Assembly (NCBI GenBank): GCA_032988165.1
Contig: JANTQF010000400.1
Location: forward strand, 1-30,495
Origin: Emmonsiellopsis sp. PD_33
Taxonomy: Eukaryota > Ascomycota > Eurotiomycetes > Onygenales > Ajellomycetaceae
Direction of reading: 5' to 3'
Length of the DNA: 30,495 nucleotides
Both the position numbers and the translations under genes were made by a program. Below are positions 1 through 9,590 of the stretch, piece by piece. The notes below the pieces were generated by a model that did no database searches, was not told where the DNA came from, and saw only the letters and a program-made list of their open reading frames with translations. Every line of letters starts with the position of its first letter. Positions within the stretch are counted from its first letter, which is position 1.

Positions 1-120
1 GGGGGGGAGGGGGGGGGTGTTGTGTGGGGGTTGGGGTGGGGGTGGGGGGGGAGTGGGGGGTGGGGTGGTTGTGTGTGATGGGGGGGGGTGTTGTTGTGGT
101 TTGGGGGTGGGGGGGGGGGT
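1..120. repeat. G/T-only low-complexity block at the window edge
   Basis: The first 120 bases contain no C and only three A; the rest is G with scattered T. Read on the minus strand it would fall inside the fifth intron of the neighbouring dehydrogenase gene. It could be a true C/A-rich microsatellite or a sequencing or assembly artefact at a contig end. I cannot tell which from sequence alone. Confidence 0.8.
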
Positions 121-127
121 TACGTAC

Positions 128-1047
128 CTAGGACACCGTGTTTTGCAATGGCTGGTGATAGGGAGGGGCGTTGGTTAGTTATTGACAGGGGAGATATGAG
201 GGAGGGAAGGGAGCGGAGATTGCCTTACAGTAATCCACTGAGCCGAATCTTAAGAAGCCTGGTTTAAATGTCGACATGATATTTAAATGGTTAGGGGGCC
301 GCTTTTTTTATTTCGCATAATTGAAGAAATAGGAGTAGATGACGCAGGCATTAAAAGGGGTAAGTAGTGGAAACCAACGAACTCGAAGCAGACGCCGTCA
401 TGACAATACTCCCACCACTCTCCTGCTTCCTCATATGATGAATGGCCAACTTCACCGTGTTAATCACGGCAATCAAATTGATGTTGATGTTGAGATGGCT
501 GGGTTCCAGGAGGTCACCGTTCTCATCCGTCTCGTCGTCTAGGTAGTGAGTTTTGCCGCTTATTCCTTAGAACGGTAATGAATGTAGACGTTTGAATCAG
601 CCCAAAAGTCATATAAATTGGCATATTTTTAAACAAATTGCCATCAAATTCTTCACCTCCCCACCCTAATTTTCGGTGTAAAAAAGCTCGCCTACCTGCA
701 TTCGCAAAGACATGGTCAATCACCCCATACTTCTCCTTCGCAGTCTTGAACAGCCCAACAAGATCCTTCCAGCACGTAACGTCGATTTTCACAAACGTTG
801 CTGCCACGCTGTCGAGCTCTGATGGAGGCGGGGTTTGGTCCCCCAGAACAACCTTTGCGCCGCTGGCGAGAAGCAGTTTTACGGTTGCGAGCCCGATGCC
901 GGATGAACCGCCTGGAAAGGGGGGGCAGGTTAGAAATGTTCAACTTTGGGGGATAGACTTGGGGCTGTGCGTGTACACACCTGTTACTACGATGACTTTG
1001 TCATTTAGGCCTGGGAATGGACCATCGGGGATGGTAAGGTCTGTCAT
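128..1047 (-). CDS. Short-chain dehydrogenase/reductase, 3' end missing
   Basis: NAD(P)-dependent oxidoreductase of the classical SDR family; substrate unknown. Hand splicing gives five exons: 1047-981, 911-696, 565-383, 258-229 and 151-128, all joined by phase 1 GT..AG introns. The joined protein shows the cofactor motif TGGSSGIG (residues 22-29, built across intron 1), NAG at 93-95 (across intron 2), a serine-rich TASASS stretch at 151-156, and the catalytic YSIAK (Y165, K169) across intron 4. The last visible exon ends in KHGVLG, a segment typical of fungal 15-hydroxyprostaglandin-dehydrogenase-like SDRs. About 100 C-terminal residues are missing because the next intron (donor GTACGT at 127) runs into the G/T block and off the window. 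The restored reading frame and intact active site argue for a working gene rather than a relic. The donor of intron 3 (GTTCGT at 382) is the least certain junction. The gene is divergent from the Nnt1-like gene. Confidence 0.82.
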
Positions 1048-1605
1048 GTTGGGAACGAACTTGAAGTATAGGAGTAAACAGTGTGCAGGTATGGCATGGG
1101 GAGAACCCTGCATATAAATACCCTGTTGTTAACCGAACAAAAACTTTCTTCAGCCAGTCGGGGATTTATAGCACGGGCAGGCAATATAGCTGGTGTGGTG
1201 CGCTTGAGAGCGGGGAAGATGCTAGCATGGCTAGTAACTAGTATTAATAGAGTCCGCATTTTGGCACTGACAGGCGGCTTTGACGCTAACAAGAGATACA
1301 CGGGGTCGATTATTAACAAAGGCTTCGTAAAATGAATTCCGCCATGATTCGATTGGCCATGCATCATGTTTTTGATAAAGAGCTTCAAGTTGACAAGACG
1401 TTGAGTCTTGATGCTGACATCATCGCATCAGATAAGATCTTATCAGCCCCCTTATCTCATATAGTTAATCTCCAACTACATAAAGTTTTTTTTCCATCCC
1501 CTCCTCACCCCTCCCTCCTTTCTCTACTCCCCCTCTCTCCAAACCATTACAAAACCACAAACAAACAGACATTCAAAATAAAAATCAAAAAAGAATACAC
1601 CCACA
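1048..1605. promoter_or_regulatory. Divergent promoter region with GATA-factor palindrome
   Basis: This 558-bp gap separates the start codons of the dehydrogenase (-) and the Nnt1-like methyltransferase (+), so it should carry both promoters. It contains the perfect 14-bp palindrome GATAAGATCTTATC at 1431-1444 and a third GATAAG (minus strand) at 1451-1456. Bases 1427-1435 read ATCAGATAA, which matches the ATCWGATAA consensus described for fungal siderophore/iron GATA repressors (SreA type). Paired GATA sites are also the usual target of AreA. A small hairpin (CAAGAC/GTCTTG) lies at 1394-1410. A CT-rich stretch (1495-1545) and an A/C-rich leader precede the ATG at 1606. Regulation by a GATA factor is inference. 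Confidence 0.55.
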
Positions 1606-3081
1606 ATGCTCCCCTCGCGCATAAAACCCATCCTCCACCCGCCGCGCCCTCCACCAACCACGATCCACCCCGCCGCCCGCCCCTCCTCCCCCGCCCTCTC
1701 ATACACATCTACCGACACAGACCCCGAAGACGTCCTCACATCCTTCCTCCCGCATCTCTTCCCCGACGAGGCGCCATCATGTCTAGGTGAGCCGGGGAAG
1801 GCGGTCGCGTATGCATCTGGCATCTGGGGGGACGTGACGGTTATGGTGCCTGATTATCCAAAAGAGGATGAGGAGGAGGAAGAATATGGGCAAGGAGAAC
1901 AGGTGGTAGAAGGTGGTGGTGGTGTTGAGGAGGGCAGACGGCTGTTTGCGCATTACCTGTGGGGTGGGGGGTTGGTTATTGCGGAGGGGATTGAGAGAGC
2001 GGTTAGGGCTGCGGGGATGAAGGGGGGTGAGAGTCTGGCTGGGAGGGGGGAGAGGGATTTGTTGTGGAGAGTGGAGGGGGAGATGGTGTTGGAAGTTGGT
2101 GCAGGTAAGTGATTTCTCTTTAATGGTTTTTTCTTTTTTTTTTCAGGGGTAAGGGGTAAGGGGGGGGAGAAGGTTATTTTTTTCAGGACCACGCATATAT
2201 TTCTCTACATTTCTCCTCCTTTTTCTCCCTGGTCCTCTATTAAGGATAAGAGCTATCTCAGGAATATATATATTATATATATATTCTCCCCAACATCCAT
2301 CTCTTGTATGCAAAAATACAAGTTTCTGATAAACCCAGTCTCATAAAAAATCCCTCCTTCTCCCACCCCCCCCCCCTATTCCCCCATCCATCACACCCCA
2401 ACACCCCAAACAACCCAAAAACCAAGCTGAGAAAAAACCAACATCCCCCCTTATCCCTCCCAACCAGGCGCGGCCCTCCCCTCCCTCATCGCATCTCTTG
2501 CCGGCGCCGCCCAAGTCACCATAACCGATCACCCGTCCTCCCCAGCCCTCTACGGCGCCATCCAAGAAAACATCACCAATAATATCCCCGCGCACATCCG
2601 GTCCAGAATATCGATACAGCCGCATGAGTGGGGGGTTTTGGGCCCGGCTCCTCAAGATGGAGCAAAGATAGAAGAAACCTCAACGTCCCAGGGAGGACAG
2701 GCGCGGGCTATGCAGTTTGCAATGGAGAATAAGGCGTCGTTCACTAGGGTTATTGCGGCAGATTGTCTGTGGATGAGAGACCAGCATGAGAATCTGGCGC
2801 GGAGTTTGTTGTGGTTTCTTGCGCCGCCAGGAGAGGAGAGGGGTGGAGGAGGGGTCGCTTGGGTGGTTGCGGGGTTCCACACTGGGAGGGAGATTGTGGC
2901 TTCGTTCTTTGAGACGGCGGTGGCAGTGGGGTTGGTTGTGGAGAGGATTTGGGAGAGGGATGTTAATGCGACGAGTGAGGAGGGAGAGGTTACGAGGGAG
3001 TGGATGGCTGTGAGGCCTGGGGAGGGGCCGGAGAATAGGGCGCGGTGGTGTGTGGTTGCGTTTTTGAGGAGGGGGGAGTAG
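1606..3081 (+). CDS. Nnt1-like S-adenosylmethionine methyltransferase (Methyltransf_16 family)
   Basis: Predicted cytosolic SAM-dependent methyltransferase of the fungal family usually annotated as nicotinamide N-methyltransferase, related to yeast Nnt1/Efm7, which methylates the N-terminal region of eEF1A. Two exons, 1606-2104 and 2468-3081, give 370 residues. The splice falls inside the SAM-binding motif and restores LEVGAGAALPSL. Other family signs are DPEDVLTSFLPHLFPDE near residue 43, the RRLFAHYLWGG stretch before motif I, VTITDHPS after it, then FTRVIAADCLWM, the ENLARSLLWFL helix, and WVVAGFHTGRE with VERIWERD near the C-terminus. The start is a CACAATG context after an A/C-rich leader. 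Acidic and glycine-rich inserts (residues about 86-107) look like low-complexity expansions. The 363-nt intron is long for this window. Family membership is firm; the substrate, and orthology to EFM7 rather than a paralogue, are not. Confidence 0.85.
2105..2467 (+). other. 363-nt intron with internal splice-like signals and a hairpin
   Basis: Donor GTAAGT at 2105 and acceptor AACCAG ending at 2467. A second strong acceptor (pyrimidine run then CAG ending at 2146) is followed at once by donor-like GTAAGG copies from 2149. A perfect AT-rich inverted repeat with 12-base arms around one central base lies at 2262-2286. A ten-C run lies near 2367. There is no coding potential. Confidence 0.7.
2262..2286. 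repeat. AT-rich palindrome, 12-base arms
   Basis: GAATATATATAT, one T, then its exact reverse complement. It sits in the middle of the intron of the Nnt1-like gene. It could fold in the pre-mRNA and bring the splice sites closer, or be a simple AT microsatellite. Confidence 0.85.
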
Positions 3082-3211
3082 ATAGGATAGTTTTCTATAG
3101 TTAAATGAAAGGTAGGAGGTTGTTCTTTTATCTATCCTATTGTTAATTTCATAATATCGTCCCAAGTCCCCAACTCCCCCAGAGATGAATAGAGAGATAC
3201 ATATCCATCAA

Positions 3212-4375
3212 TCACCTCCCGCCCACCCTCCTAAAGCAAACCGTACACACCCCCTGGCCCTCCTGCCCCCCAAATCGAAATTTCGGATACTCAACCCGTC
3301 CCCAAACCTCCAGCCTATCCCCCTCACCCTCACCCTCACCCTCCGTAAACCACTTCACCAACTCCGCCTCAGTCCAATTACAACTCGTAACAACCAAGAA
3401 CCCGCCCCTACGCACCAACCCCCTCACAATGCCGGGATACCTCTCACACACCCTCCTCTGCACCACGCGCGAGCCCTTCATATCCCTCTCCTCCTCCAGC
3501 TCCACAACCACCTCCTCCGCCGAGAGCGAAATGGCATCGAACGTCCCCTTATCAAGCACAATATCAAACCCGCCCCCAGCAGACGGGAACCAATCCAACT
3601 CCCGCACGGGCGTGGGGTCGAAAACATCCCACACCTCGAAGCGCAGTAGTGACGCATCTCCATCTCCATCTCCATCTCCATGGTCATGTGCATGCAACCG
3701 CCTCGCCAGCTCGATGCTCTTCTCCGAATAATCCACGCCAACCATGGGACCCGTAAACTCGCCCTCGTCGCGGAGGAGGGTCAGCATGCTTCCGTTTCCC
3801 GTGCCGAGGTCGAGGATGGTCGGTTGTTGTTGTTGTTTCGAGTCGGATGTCAAGGTGTTTGTGTTTGTGTTTGTGTTGCAGGGTGCCAGCGGGAAGGAGT
3901 CCGCGGTGAGGAAGCGCATGACTTTTTCCGGCGCGTTGTGTTCTGAGAACCAGGATGTGCCGGGGTCGGAGTCTTCGTCGGAGAAGGCCTCGTCGTTGTC
4001 GTCGTCGTCGGAGTCTGAGTCTCCATCTCTCCTGGTATCGTTGTTTGCATTATCGTCGTTGTTGTCGTTGTTGTGGCTGGGCCGCCGCCGTCTGGAGGAG
4101 AGGTGGGAGAGGGAGTTATCGTAGAATGATTCCCAACTAGTTGGTTATATGCAAATATTAGCAATTCGTGTATCAACTCTCTGTGTATGGGGAGACTCGA
4201 TCAGCATAGGCTAGGTTTCGTCTTTGTGAGGGAGGGGGGGATTGAATTGCAGGCAGATGGCGGCGGGGTAGAAGCGAAAAAAGAAGAAGGGAAGAAGTGC
4301 AACTTACTATTCTTTCGTGCCTAATTGACTGGGTTCGAGATGGGGCGGATGGTCGGTAGGGTTTGTAGAAGACAT
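3212..4375 (-). CDS. EFM4: eEF1A lysine methyltransferase EFM4 (METTL10 family)
   Basis: SAM-dependent protein-lysine methyltransferase; yeast Efm4 and human METTL10 methylate a single lysine of elongation factor eEF1A in the cytosol. Two exons, 4375-4308 and 4136-3212, joined by a 171-nt intron (GTAAGT..CTAG), give 330 residues. Exon 1 encodes the family N-terminus ending in SQLGTKEY and the splice continues as WESFYDN. SAM motif I is ILDLGTGNG at residues 130-138, followed by GVDYSEKSIELA. The family signature LDKGTFDAISLS is present, as is a C-terminal FLVVTSCNWTEAELVKWF. The segment between the N-terminus and motif I is expanded by acidic Asn/Asp/Ser low complexity, and two hexamer microsatellites are translated as Gly-Asp and Gly-Glu runs (near 3660-3680 and 3322-3343). 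The 3' end faces the Nnt1-like gene, 130 bp away. Confidence 0.92.
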
Positions 4376-5005
4376 TGCAGTGGAATGTGGAGGTGTTTAT
4401 TGCAGATATCTATCTATCCTGCTGTTGAGGAGGGGGAGAATATTCAGATTCCCATCTCGAAGATGACGGCGGAGCGTATTTTAGGTTTAACTATTTACCA
4501 ACCAACGAACCCGTTAACGACCTAGTTAAATATTTACTTCAACCTGGCCCATGGAGTATATTTTCCTTCATCAGTTGATTCTATCTCCGTTCAATATTTA
4601 CTTAATTTATCCCTCGACATCCCTCCGGCCAGTTCGTACTACACAACCACCCCCTTTAAGAATCTGAATATCTCCCTCCACTGACTCTGCCCTTCTAAGC
4701 CGTCCGTCTCTCCGCAGCGAACCCTGTACATGGTGAGCCTTCATCCGCGAACAATCCAATGTAACCCGGTAATCCCATCCCACTAATGTAGTGACTCACC
4801 CGGAGATGCCGTGTTGGTCTCGTACTAGTATATGGAGGCCTTCCAAGGCTGATAAATATCCTCCGTATCCAAATTCTAATATCTACCCCCTTTCGTTATA
4901 AAAAGTGATTATATATTCATACCCACCCCATCTCCCCCCTTCAATCCTCAATCCCCCAATTCCAATCCCAATACATCCAAATCCCATCACCCCCTCAAGA
5001 AAACA
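4376..5005. promoter_or_regulatory. Divergent promoter region EFM4 / DmpA-like
   Basis: A 630-bp gap between two divergent start codons. A TATA-like TATAAAAA lies at 4897-4904, about 100 nt before the DmpA-like ATG at 5006, followed by the C/A-rich leader typical of this window. I saw no coding sequence or long repeat. Confidence 0.5.
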
Positions 5006-6193
5006 ATGGCCTCAACCCCCCCCTCCCCCTCCCCCTCCCGCCCCCGAATCCGCGACCTCCTCCCCACCCTCCACCTCGGCCACCACCCCACCGGCCCCTT
5101 AAACTCCCTAACCGACGTCCCCGGCGTCCTCGTACACACCGAATCCATCAACACGCCCAACACGCCCACCACCCACGCCATCAACACCGGCGTCACCACC
5201 ATCCTCCCGCGGCGCGACTGGTTCCACTCCGGCAGCCACGCGGGGTACTTCAGCTTCAACGGCTCGGGGGAAATGACGGGCAGCCACTGGTTGGCCGAAA
5301 CGGGTTTGTTGAATTCGCCAATCGTCATTACGAATTCGTTTGCTGTGGGGGCGTGCTATAGTGGGATCTACGAGTATGCGGTGCGGGAGTATCGGGACCC
5401 CGCGAGCGGGTTGGTGGATTGGTTTCTTTTGCCAGTGGTGGCGGAGACGTGTGATTTGTTTCTTAGTGATATGGGGGCGATGCCGGTGACGGCGGGGATG
5501 GGGGTTAGGGGCATTGAGCGGGCGAGTGGGGGGAGGGTGGCGGAGGGGAATACGGGGGGTGGGACGGGGATGTGCTGTCATGGGCATAAGGGGGGAACGG
5601 GGAGTGCGAGCCGGGTGGTTGAGGGGGTGGAGTTTGGGGAGGGGAGGAGGTATACGGTTGCGGCGCTGGTGCAGGCGAATTATGGAAAGTTGCGGGATTT
5701 GAGGGTGGGCGGGGTGCCGGTTGGGAGGATCATTGTTGAGCAGCAGCAGCAGCAGCAGCAAGAGGAGGAACAGGAAGAGAAGAAGCAGACAAGACCCCCC
5801 CCCTCCAAAGACGGCAGCATAATCGTCGTCCTCGCGACGGACGCGCCCCTCTCCCCGCTCCAACTGCAACGGCTCGCCAAACGCGCCACCATCGGCCTGG
5901 CCCGCGTCGGCGGCTGGGGCGCCAACAGCTCCGGCGACATCTTCATCGCCTTCAGCACCGCCGAGGCCATCCCCAACATCCCCAACAACAGCTTCACGGC
6001 CACGGTCGAGCAGCGCGTGGCGTACGTGCAGGACGTGTCGATCAATGCGCTGTTCGAGGGCGCGGCGGATGCGACGGAGGAGGCGATTTATAATGCGCTT
6101 GTGGGCGCGGAGGATATGGTGGGGCCGATGGGGGTGAGTGTGAAGGCGCTGGATCATGGGGTGTTGAAGGGGATTATGGAGAGGTATCTGTAG
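5006..6193 (+). CDS. DmpA-type aminopeptidase (L-aminopeptidase/D-esterase, peptidase family S58)
   Basis: N-terminal nucleophile hydrolase of the P1/DmpA family, which cleaves itself into two chains and then removes N-terminal residues from peptides or amides. A single exon of 395 residues. The N-terminal part holds family blocks: RIRDLLPTLHLG, NSLTDVPGVLVHTESI, NTGVTTILPR, the SGEMTGSHWLAETGLLNSPI segment, TNSFAVGACYSGIYEYAV, and the GGGTGMCCHGHKGGTGSASR loop. The self-cleavage region is GWGANSSGDIFIAFST; by analogy with DmpA and BapA the nucleophile should be S309, just before Gly-Asp, freed by cleavage after S308. A CAG microsatellite (about 5739-5759) plus an acidic run puts a Gln/Glu-rich insert at residues about 245-260, before the cleavage site. 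No signal peptide, so probably cytosolic. Codon use swings from C-rich to G-rich inside the gene. Natural substrate unknown. Confidence 0.93.
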   Translation: MASTPPSPSPSRPRIRDLLPTLHLGHHPTGPLNSLTDVPGVLVHTESINTPNTPTTHAINTGVTTILPRRDWFHSGSHAGYFSFNGSGEMTGSHWLAETGLLNSPIVITNSFAVGACYSGIYEYAVREYRDPASGLVDWFLLPVVAETCDLFLSDMGAMPVTAGMGVRGIERASGGRVAEGNTGGGTGMCCHGHKGGTGSASRVVEGVEFGEGRRYTVAALVQANYGKLRDLRVGGVPVGRIIVEQQQQQQQEEEQEEKKQTRPPPSKDGSIIVVLATDAPLSPLQLQRLAKRATIGLARVGGWGANSSGDIFIAFSTAEAIPNIPNNSFTATVEQRVAYVQDVSINALFEGAADATEEAIYNALVGAEDMVGPMGVSVKALDHGVLKGIMERYL

Positions 6194-7133
6194 GTTGATG
6201 GGGTTTAGGAGATGGGCATATCCTACTTCCCTTTCCCCTCTTGACATAACCAATTCATACCAAGAGCATCCAAACACATAATAAGGACACCACCAAACAG
6301 TAACTCAAACCACACAATTCCTGTACTAATATTACAGATTTGAAAAAAAAAGCTAAAACTAAAATAAAATAAAAACCAAAAGAAGAAAAAGAAGACAAGA
6401 CAAGACAAGAAAAAACATCCATTTATATCTGGGCTAGTTATCTTTCTTTCTTTTCCCTCTTCTTCTGTGTTTCTTTTTTTAAACCCAGACCCAAACCAGA
6501 TCCCAAACTGAAACCAAGCCGTGGGGGAAGAATTCTCCTGGTTGAAACGCCAATGCCGGAACCAAAACAGCAGAAACAATAAAAAGGGTACCCTGCAAAT
6601 GACAAGGGAAAAAAGGACGAAAGAAAACTGTGTGAAAGGATGATTACTGAGGCCGTCTCCCCCAATGCAAAAATGACAGAGAATATGGTGTGGTATGTGT
6701 GTGGTATGGTAAGTATGTGAGCTGACACAGAATCATAATGAGGCTCACAAAGCAACAAAAGAAATGCAAAGAGAGAAGGCTCCAAGCCAGAAGACCAAAG
6801 CAAAGGGGGTTTCAGCAAGGCTTGCAACAAAGAGCTAAAAACAAAACAGAGAACAAAAAAAGGGGACAACAAAGCCTGCTTTGGTCATAAAAAGAATTTG
6901 CCATCAAAAATAATCCATGTTCTGTATGCATGTGTGCATGTGTATCCCATTCCATCCAATATTACCCAAAGCCTCGGTTCGAATAGCCCAAATCCGCTCC
7001 GCAAAAACGCAATCCCAATTATATAAATTACTCTCAGAAACCCCGCTTCCCAAAAACGAAAACTCCGTCCACATCCGGGATCTTTGAATTAAAGGAGAAA
7101 TTCCCAAATTATTGTCTCTCGAAAAAACAAAAA
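6194..7133. other. Convergent 3' intergenic region
   Basis: About 940 bp between the stop codons of the DmpA-like gene (+) and the phosphatase gene (-). It is A/T-rich with A-runs and CAAGA repeats near 6396-6413, as expected for two facing 3' UTRs. No convincing ORF or structured element was found. Confidence 0.6.
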
Positions 7134-9590
7134 TCAAAGAAATTCGTCAATGTTTCTCATGATAAGAGGTTCTCTGCGTTGTGGTGGCGATCTTGGGTCT
7201 GCTGCACTTGGAGTATGCCGAGGAATCGACGGTTCGATTGGATCACGGAAAGCGAGGTCGCCTGCAACAGTGCGAGAGAAGGGTGTTGTCCAAAATTCAG
7301 CAGCCCTAGGAGAGAATAGGGAGGGAGTCGAGGGCACATCCTGCATAACAAGGTCCATCTGCGCCGATGTACGGGATAACGTCCGATGCGATGGAATATT
7401 GGTATCATACCGCGTACGTCGCAAGGAATGAATTGTCTGGTACTTCTCCCGCAAGGGCAGAGGTCTTGGTGATGCGCTGCGCCGTGAGTTATTCGAGGTG
7501 GTCCAACTAAAGGGGTTCGTGAAGGTTTTGGAAGAAGAATGCGTCGAGTCACCCTGCGCCTGATCAAAGAGGGGGACCGGGGGTCGGTTGGGGTGGGATG
7601 CGGGTACCGGGGCCTGGGCTCTTGGTTGATCTGTCATTTTAACATCGGTGTGATTAAACCAGTGAGCTGGTGGGGGTTGCGAGGGTCCACCCTGCTGGAC
7701 TCTCGACCGGAAATCGGTGAGTTGATAGATTAAACTCATATTCGGCCCAACCCAACAACTTCTTTCCTTGACGATGCTATACATGGCGTTGAAATCCTTA
7801 TCCTGGTTTTTATATAACCCATACGCAATCACAAGCGAGGCTGACCGACTAACACCCAGTTGGCAATGAATCAGAACCTTTTTGTGTTTCGATATTCTGT
7901 CGTCAATTAGCTGGCAAAGCGGGTACAAATCATCGAGAATTTCCGAGTTGTGGTCCCATGGCACATGGATGTATTCTGGTTCGTGCTTGCCAGCCTTTGG
8001 CGTGGTTGGAGACTCCGTATCAGAGGGTTGGAATTCCAAGGCAGATTTGAATGACATTTCCGACAATGCAGTATTTGGTTCCACCACTGACTGTCGCTGC
8101 GCGTCAGGCAGCGTCGCCTTCCAAACAGAGACGACGGTATCCTGCTTCTCCTCGACCCTGTGAAATGGGTTTGCAACCTCCTTCGCAACATTAACCACCA
8201 CATCAAAATTGGAGGCTTCGTCGCAGCTGGGCTCTAGGTAGAGATAGAGTCCGGAGTCATATATCAAAACTGGTCCATCTGGATAACCTTTGTCGCTACC
8301 CCTACGCGACTCTCGCGACGTTGGGCGGTCCTCCTCCTCCGCAAGCTCGTGTAGGGCCTCTCTTGACGAAAACAACGGCTGGCTTGACAAGGTTGGTCGA
8401 TCAGGCGAAACACGGTCTTCAAAAGTGCCCGGCATCGGTCGCTTGGCTGTCTGGAAGAATGACCCTGGGAGAGCAAGTGTAGGCTTTGTTGGGGCTATCG
8501 GCGACATTATGGACTGCAGGGATGGAGATGATTCGATATGACGAAGGGTAGGTCGCGTGTGAGGAGTAGGAGGAACGATTTCAGCAATATTAGACGAGAA
8601 GGAACGTTCAAAGGAAGGTGTTTGTATCGTAAGGTTTGGCGGTTTCCGTCGAAGACTTCTGGGATTAGCTTGTATAGGGGAGGCGGGAGCAGAAATATTA
8701 TGTGATGTATCTTTGATGGGAGCGGTAGCGATCGATTGTCGAGTTGAGGTGGGAGGTAGTTTAAGGGAGAGGTTCTTCAAGTTTCGAGCTCTACGAGTTG
8801 GGGATTCCGGCAGCTTCTGGACAGAGAACGGTGGTATCGTCCTTGAAAACGGCTCTGAGGGTAACTGGGCAGCCAGTCGATCGCCATTTGTGATGCGTGC
8901 CATGGGTTTTAAAGAATGGAGTGGCGTGACGGAAGAGGGCGACTCGGGCGAAGAGCTTGGGGATGCCTCTGTGATGGCGGGAGAATCAAAAGTAGAGATG
9001 GTGGTAGTAGGTGATGAATCCGTAGACTCTGAGGCGATGGAGATGTTTTCGCGGGGAACAAACTGAACAGCAGCGTGTGTGGTATTATTAAACGGTGTAG
9101 GACCAGCAGTTTGTGGCCGTGGGAGGTGATGTGTTATCGATGGCAATGATGCCGTTGTGTTTGCGCTTGCCGCCTTGGTTGTGATGGCGGAAGTGGCTGA
9201 GCCTGAAGTAGATGTTGGTATTTTGGGCACTGGGTGCGCATCCGCGATCCTCGTCCCCAAACAACCGTCTCTTCTCTCATCGTGGCAAAAGGTCGAACTA
9301 TCGGCAAATGCAGACATGAACGACGGGAACGAGGCGGATAGGGAGGGGGATGCGGGCGGGACTGGTAATTCCGGTCGGGAGAGCGAGCAGGACCTGCGTT
9401 TGGTAGGGGAAATGCGAGGAGCGTTGGAGAGCTCATTCAGCATCTGTACAGACATTGCCGTAGTGCGGAGGTCGCATTGGACGTCCTGGAAATAGGAGGA
9501 CTTTGGACCTGCTACCTGCGCAAAAGACCTTTTCAAGCAGTTAACATCAACGCCGTACTGGTTGTGGTGATGCTGTCGCGAAGCCATCAT
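7134..9590 (-). CDS. Dual-specificity phosphatase, Msg5/Sdp1-like MAP kinase phosphatase
   Basis: Predicted Tyr/Thr phosphatase that would switch off MAP kinases, like yeast Msg5 and Sdp1. A single exon; the start used here (9590, MMASRQHHH) gives 818 residues. An in-frame ATG at 9683 would add 31 residues, while the frame further upstream opens with TTG. Residues 1 to about 430 are Ser/Pro/Thr-rich and probably disordered, with many Ser-Pro sites where kinases could dock or phosphorylate. The catalytic domain covers about 436-620: LIYDSGLYLYLEPSCDEAS, FDVVVNVAKEV, the general-acid loop HVPWDHNSEI, and the active-site HCQLGVSRSAS with C576 and R582. The C-terminal tail is again low complexity and ends in RNIDEFL. 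The promoter is a long CT-rich leader. The family call is firm; the MAP kinase target is inferred. Confidence 0.93.
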   Translation of the reverse strand: MMASRQHHHNQYGVDVNCLKRSFAQVAGPKSSYFQDVQCDLRTTAMSVQMLNELSNAPRISPTKRRSCSLSRPELPVPPASPSLSASFPSFMSAFADSSTFCHDERRDGCLGTRIADAHPVPKIPTSTSGSATSAITTKAASANTTASLPSITHHLPRPQTAGPTPFNNTTHAAVQFVPRENISIASESTDSSPTTTISTFDSPAITEASPSSSPESPSSVTPLHSLKPMARITNGDRLAAQLPSEPFSRTIPPFSVQKLPESPTRRARNLKNLSLKLPPTSTRQSIATAPIKDTSHNISAPASPIQANPRSLRRKPPNLTIQTPSFERSFSSNIAEIVPPTPHTRPTLRHIESSPSLQSIMSPIAPTKPTLALPGSFFQTAKRPMPGTFEDRVSPDRPTLSSQPLFSSREALHELAEEEDRPTSRESRRGSDKGYPDGPVLIYDSGLYLYLEPSCDEASNFDVVVNVAKEVANPFHRVEEKQDTVVSVWKATLPDAQRQSVVEPNTALSEMSFKSALEFQPSDTESPTTPKAGKHEPEYIHVPWDHNSEILDDLYPLCQLIDDRISKHKKVLIHCQLGVSRSASLVIAYGLYKNQDKDFNAMYSIVKERSCWVGPNMSLIYQLTDFRSRVQQGGPSQPPPAHWFNHTDVKMTDQPRAQAPVPASHPNRPPVPLFDQAQGDSTHSSSKTFTNPFSWTTSNNSRRSASPRPLPLREKYQTIHSLRRTRYDTNIPSHRTLSRTSAQMDLVMQDVPSTPSLFSPRAAEFWTTPFSRTVAGDLAFRDPIEPSIPRHTPSAADPRSPPQRREPLIMRNIDEFL

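Noticed and set aside
5108..6277. A 389-codon minus-strand frame opposite the DmpA-like gene
   Set aside because: It is the antisense shadow of a clear family member and has only His/Pro/Arg-rich low-complexity sequence.
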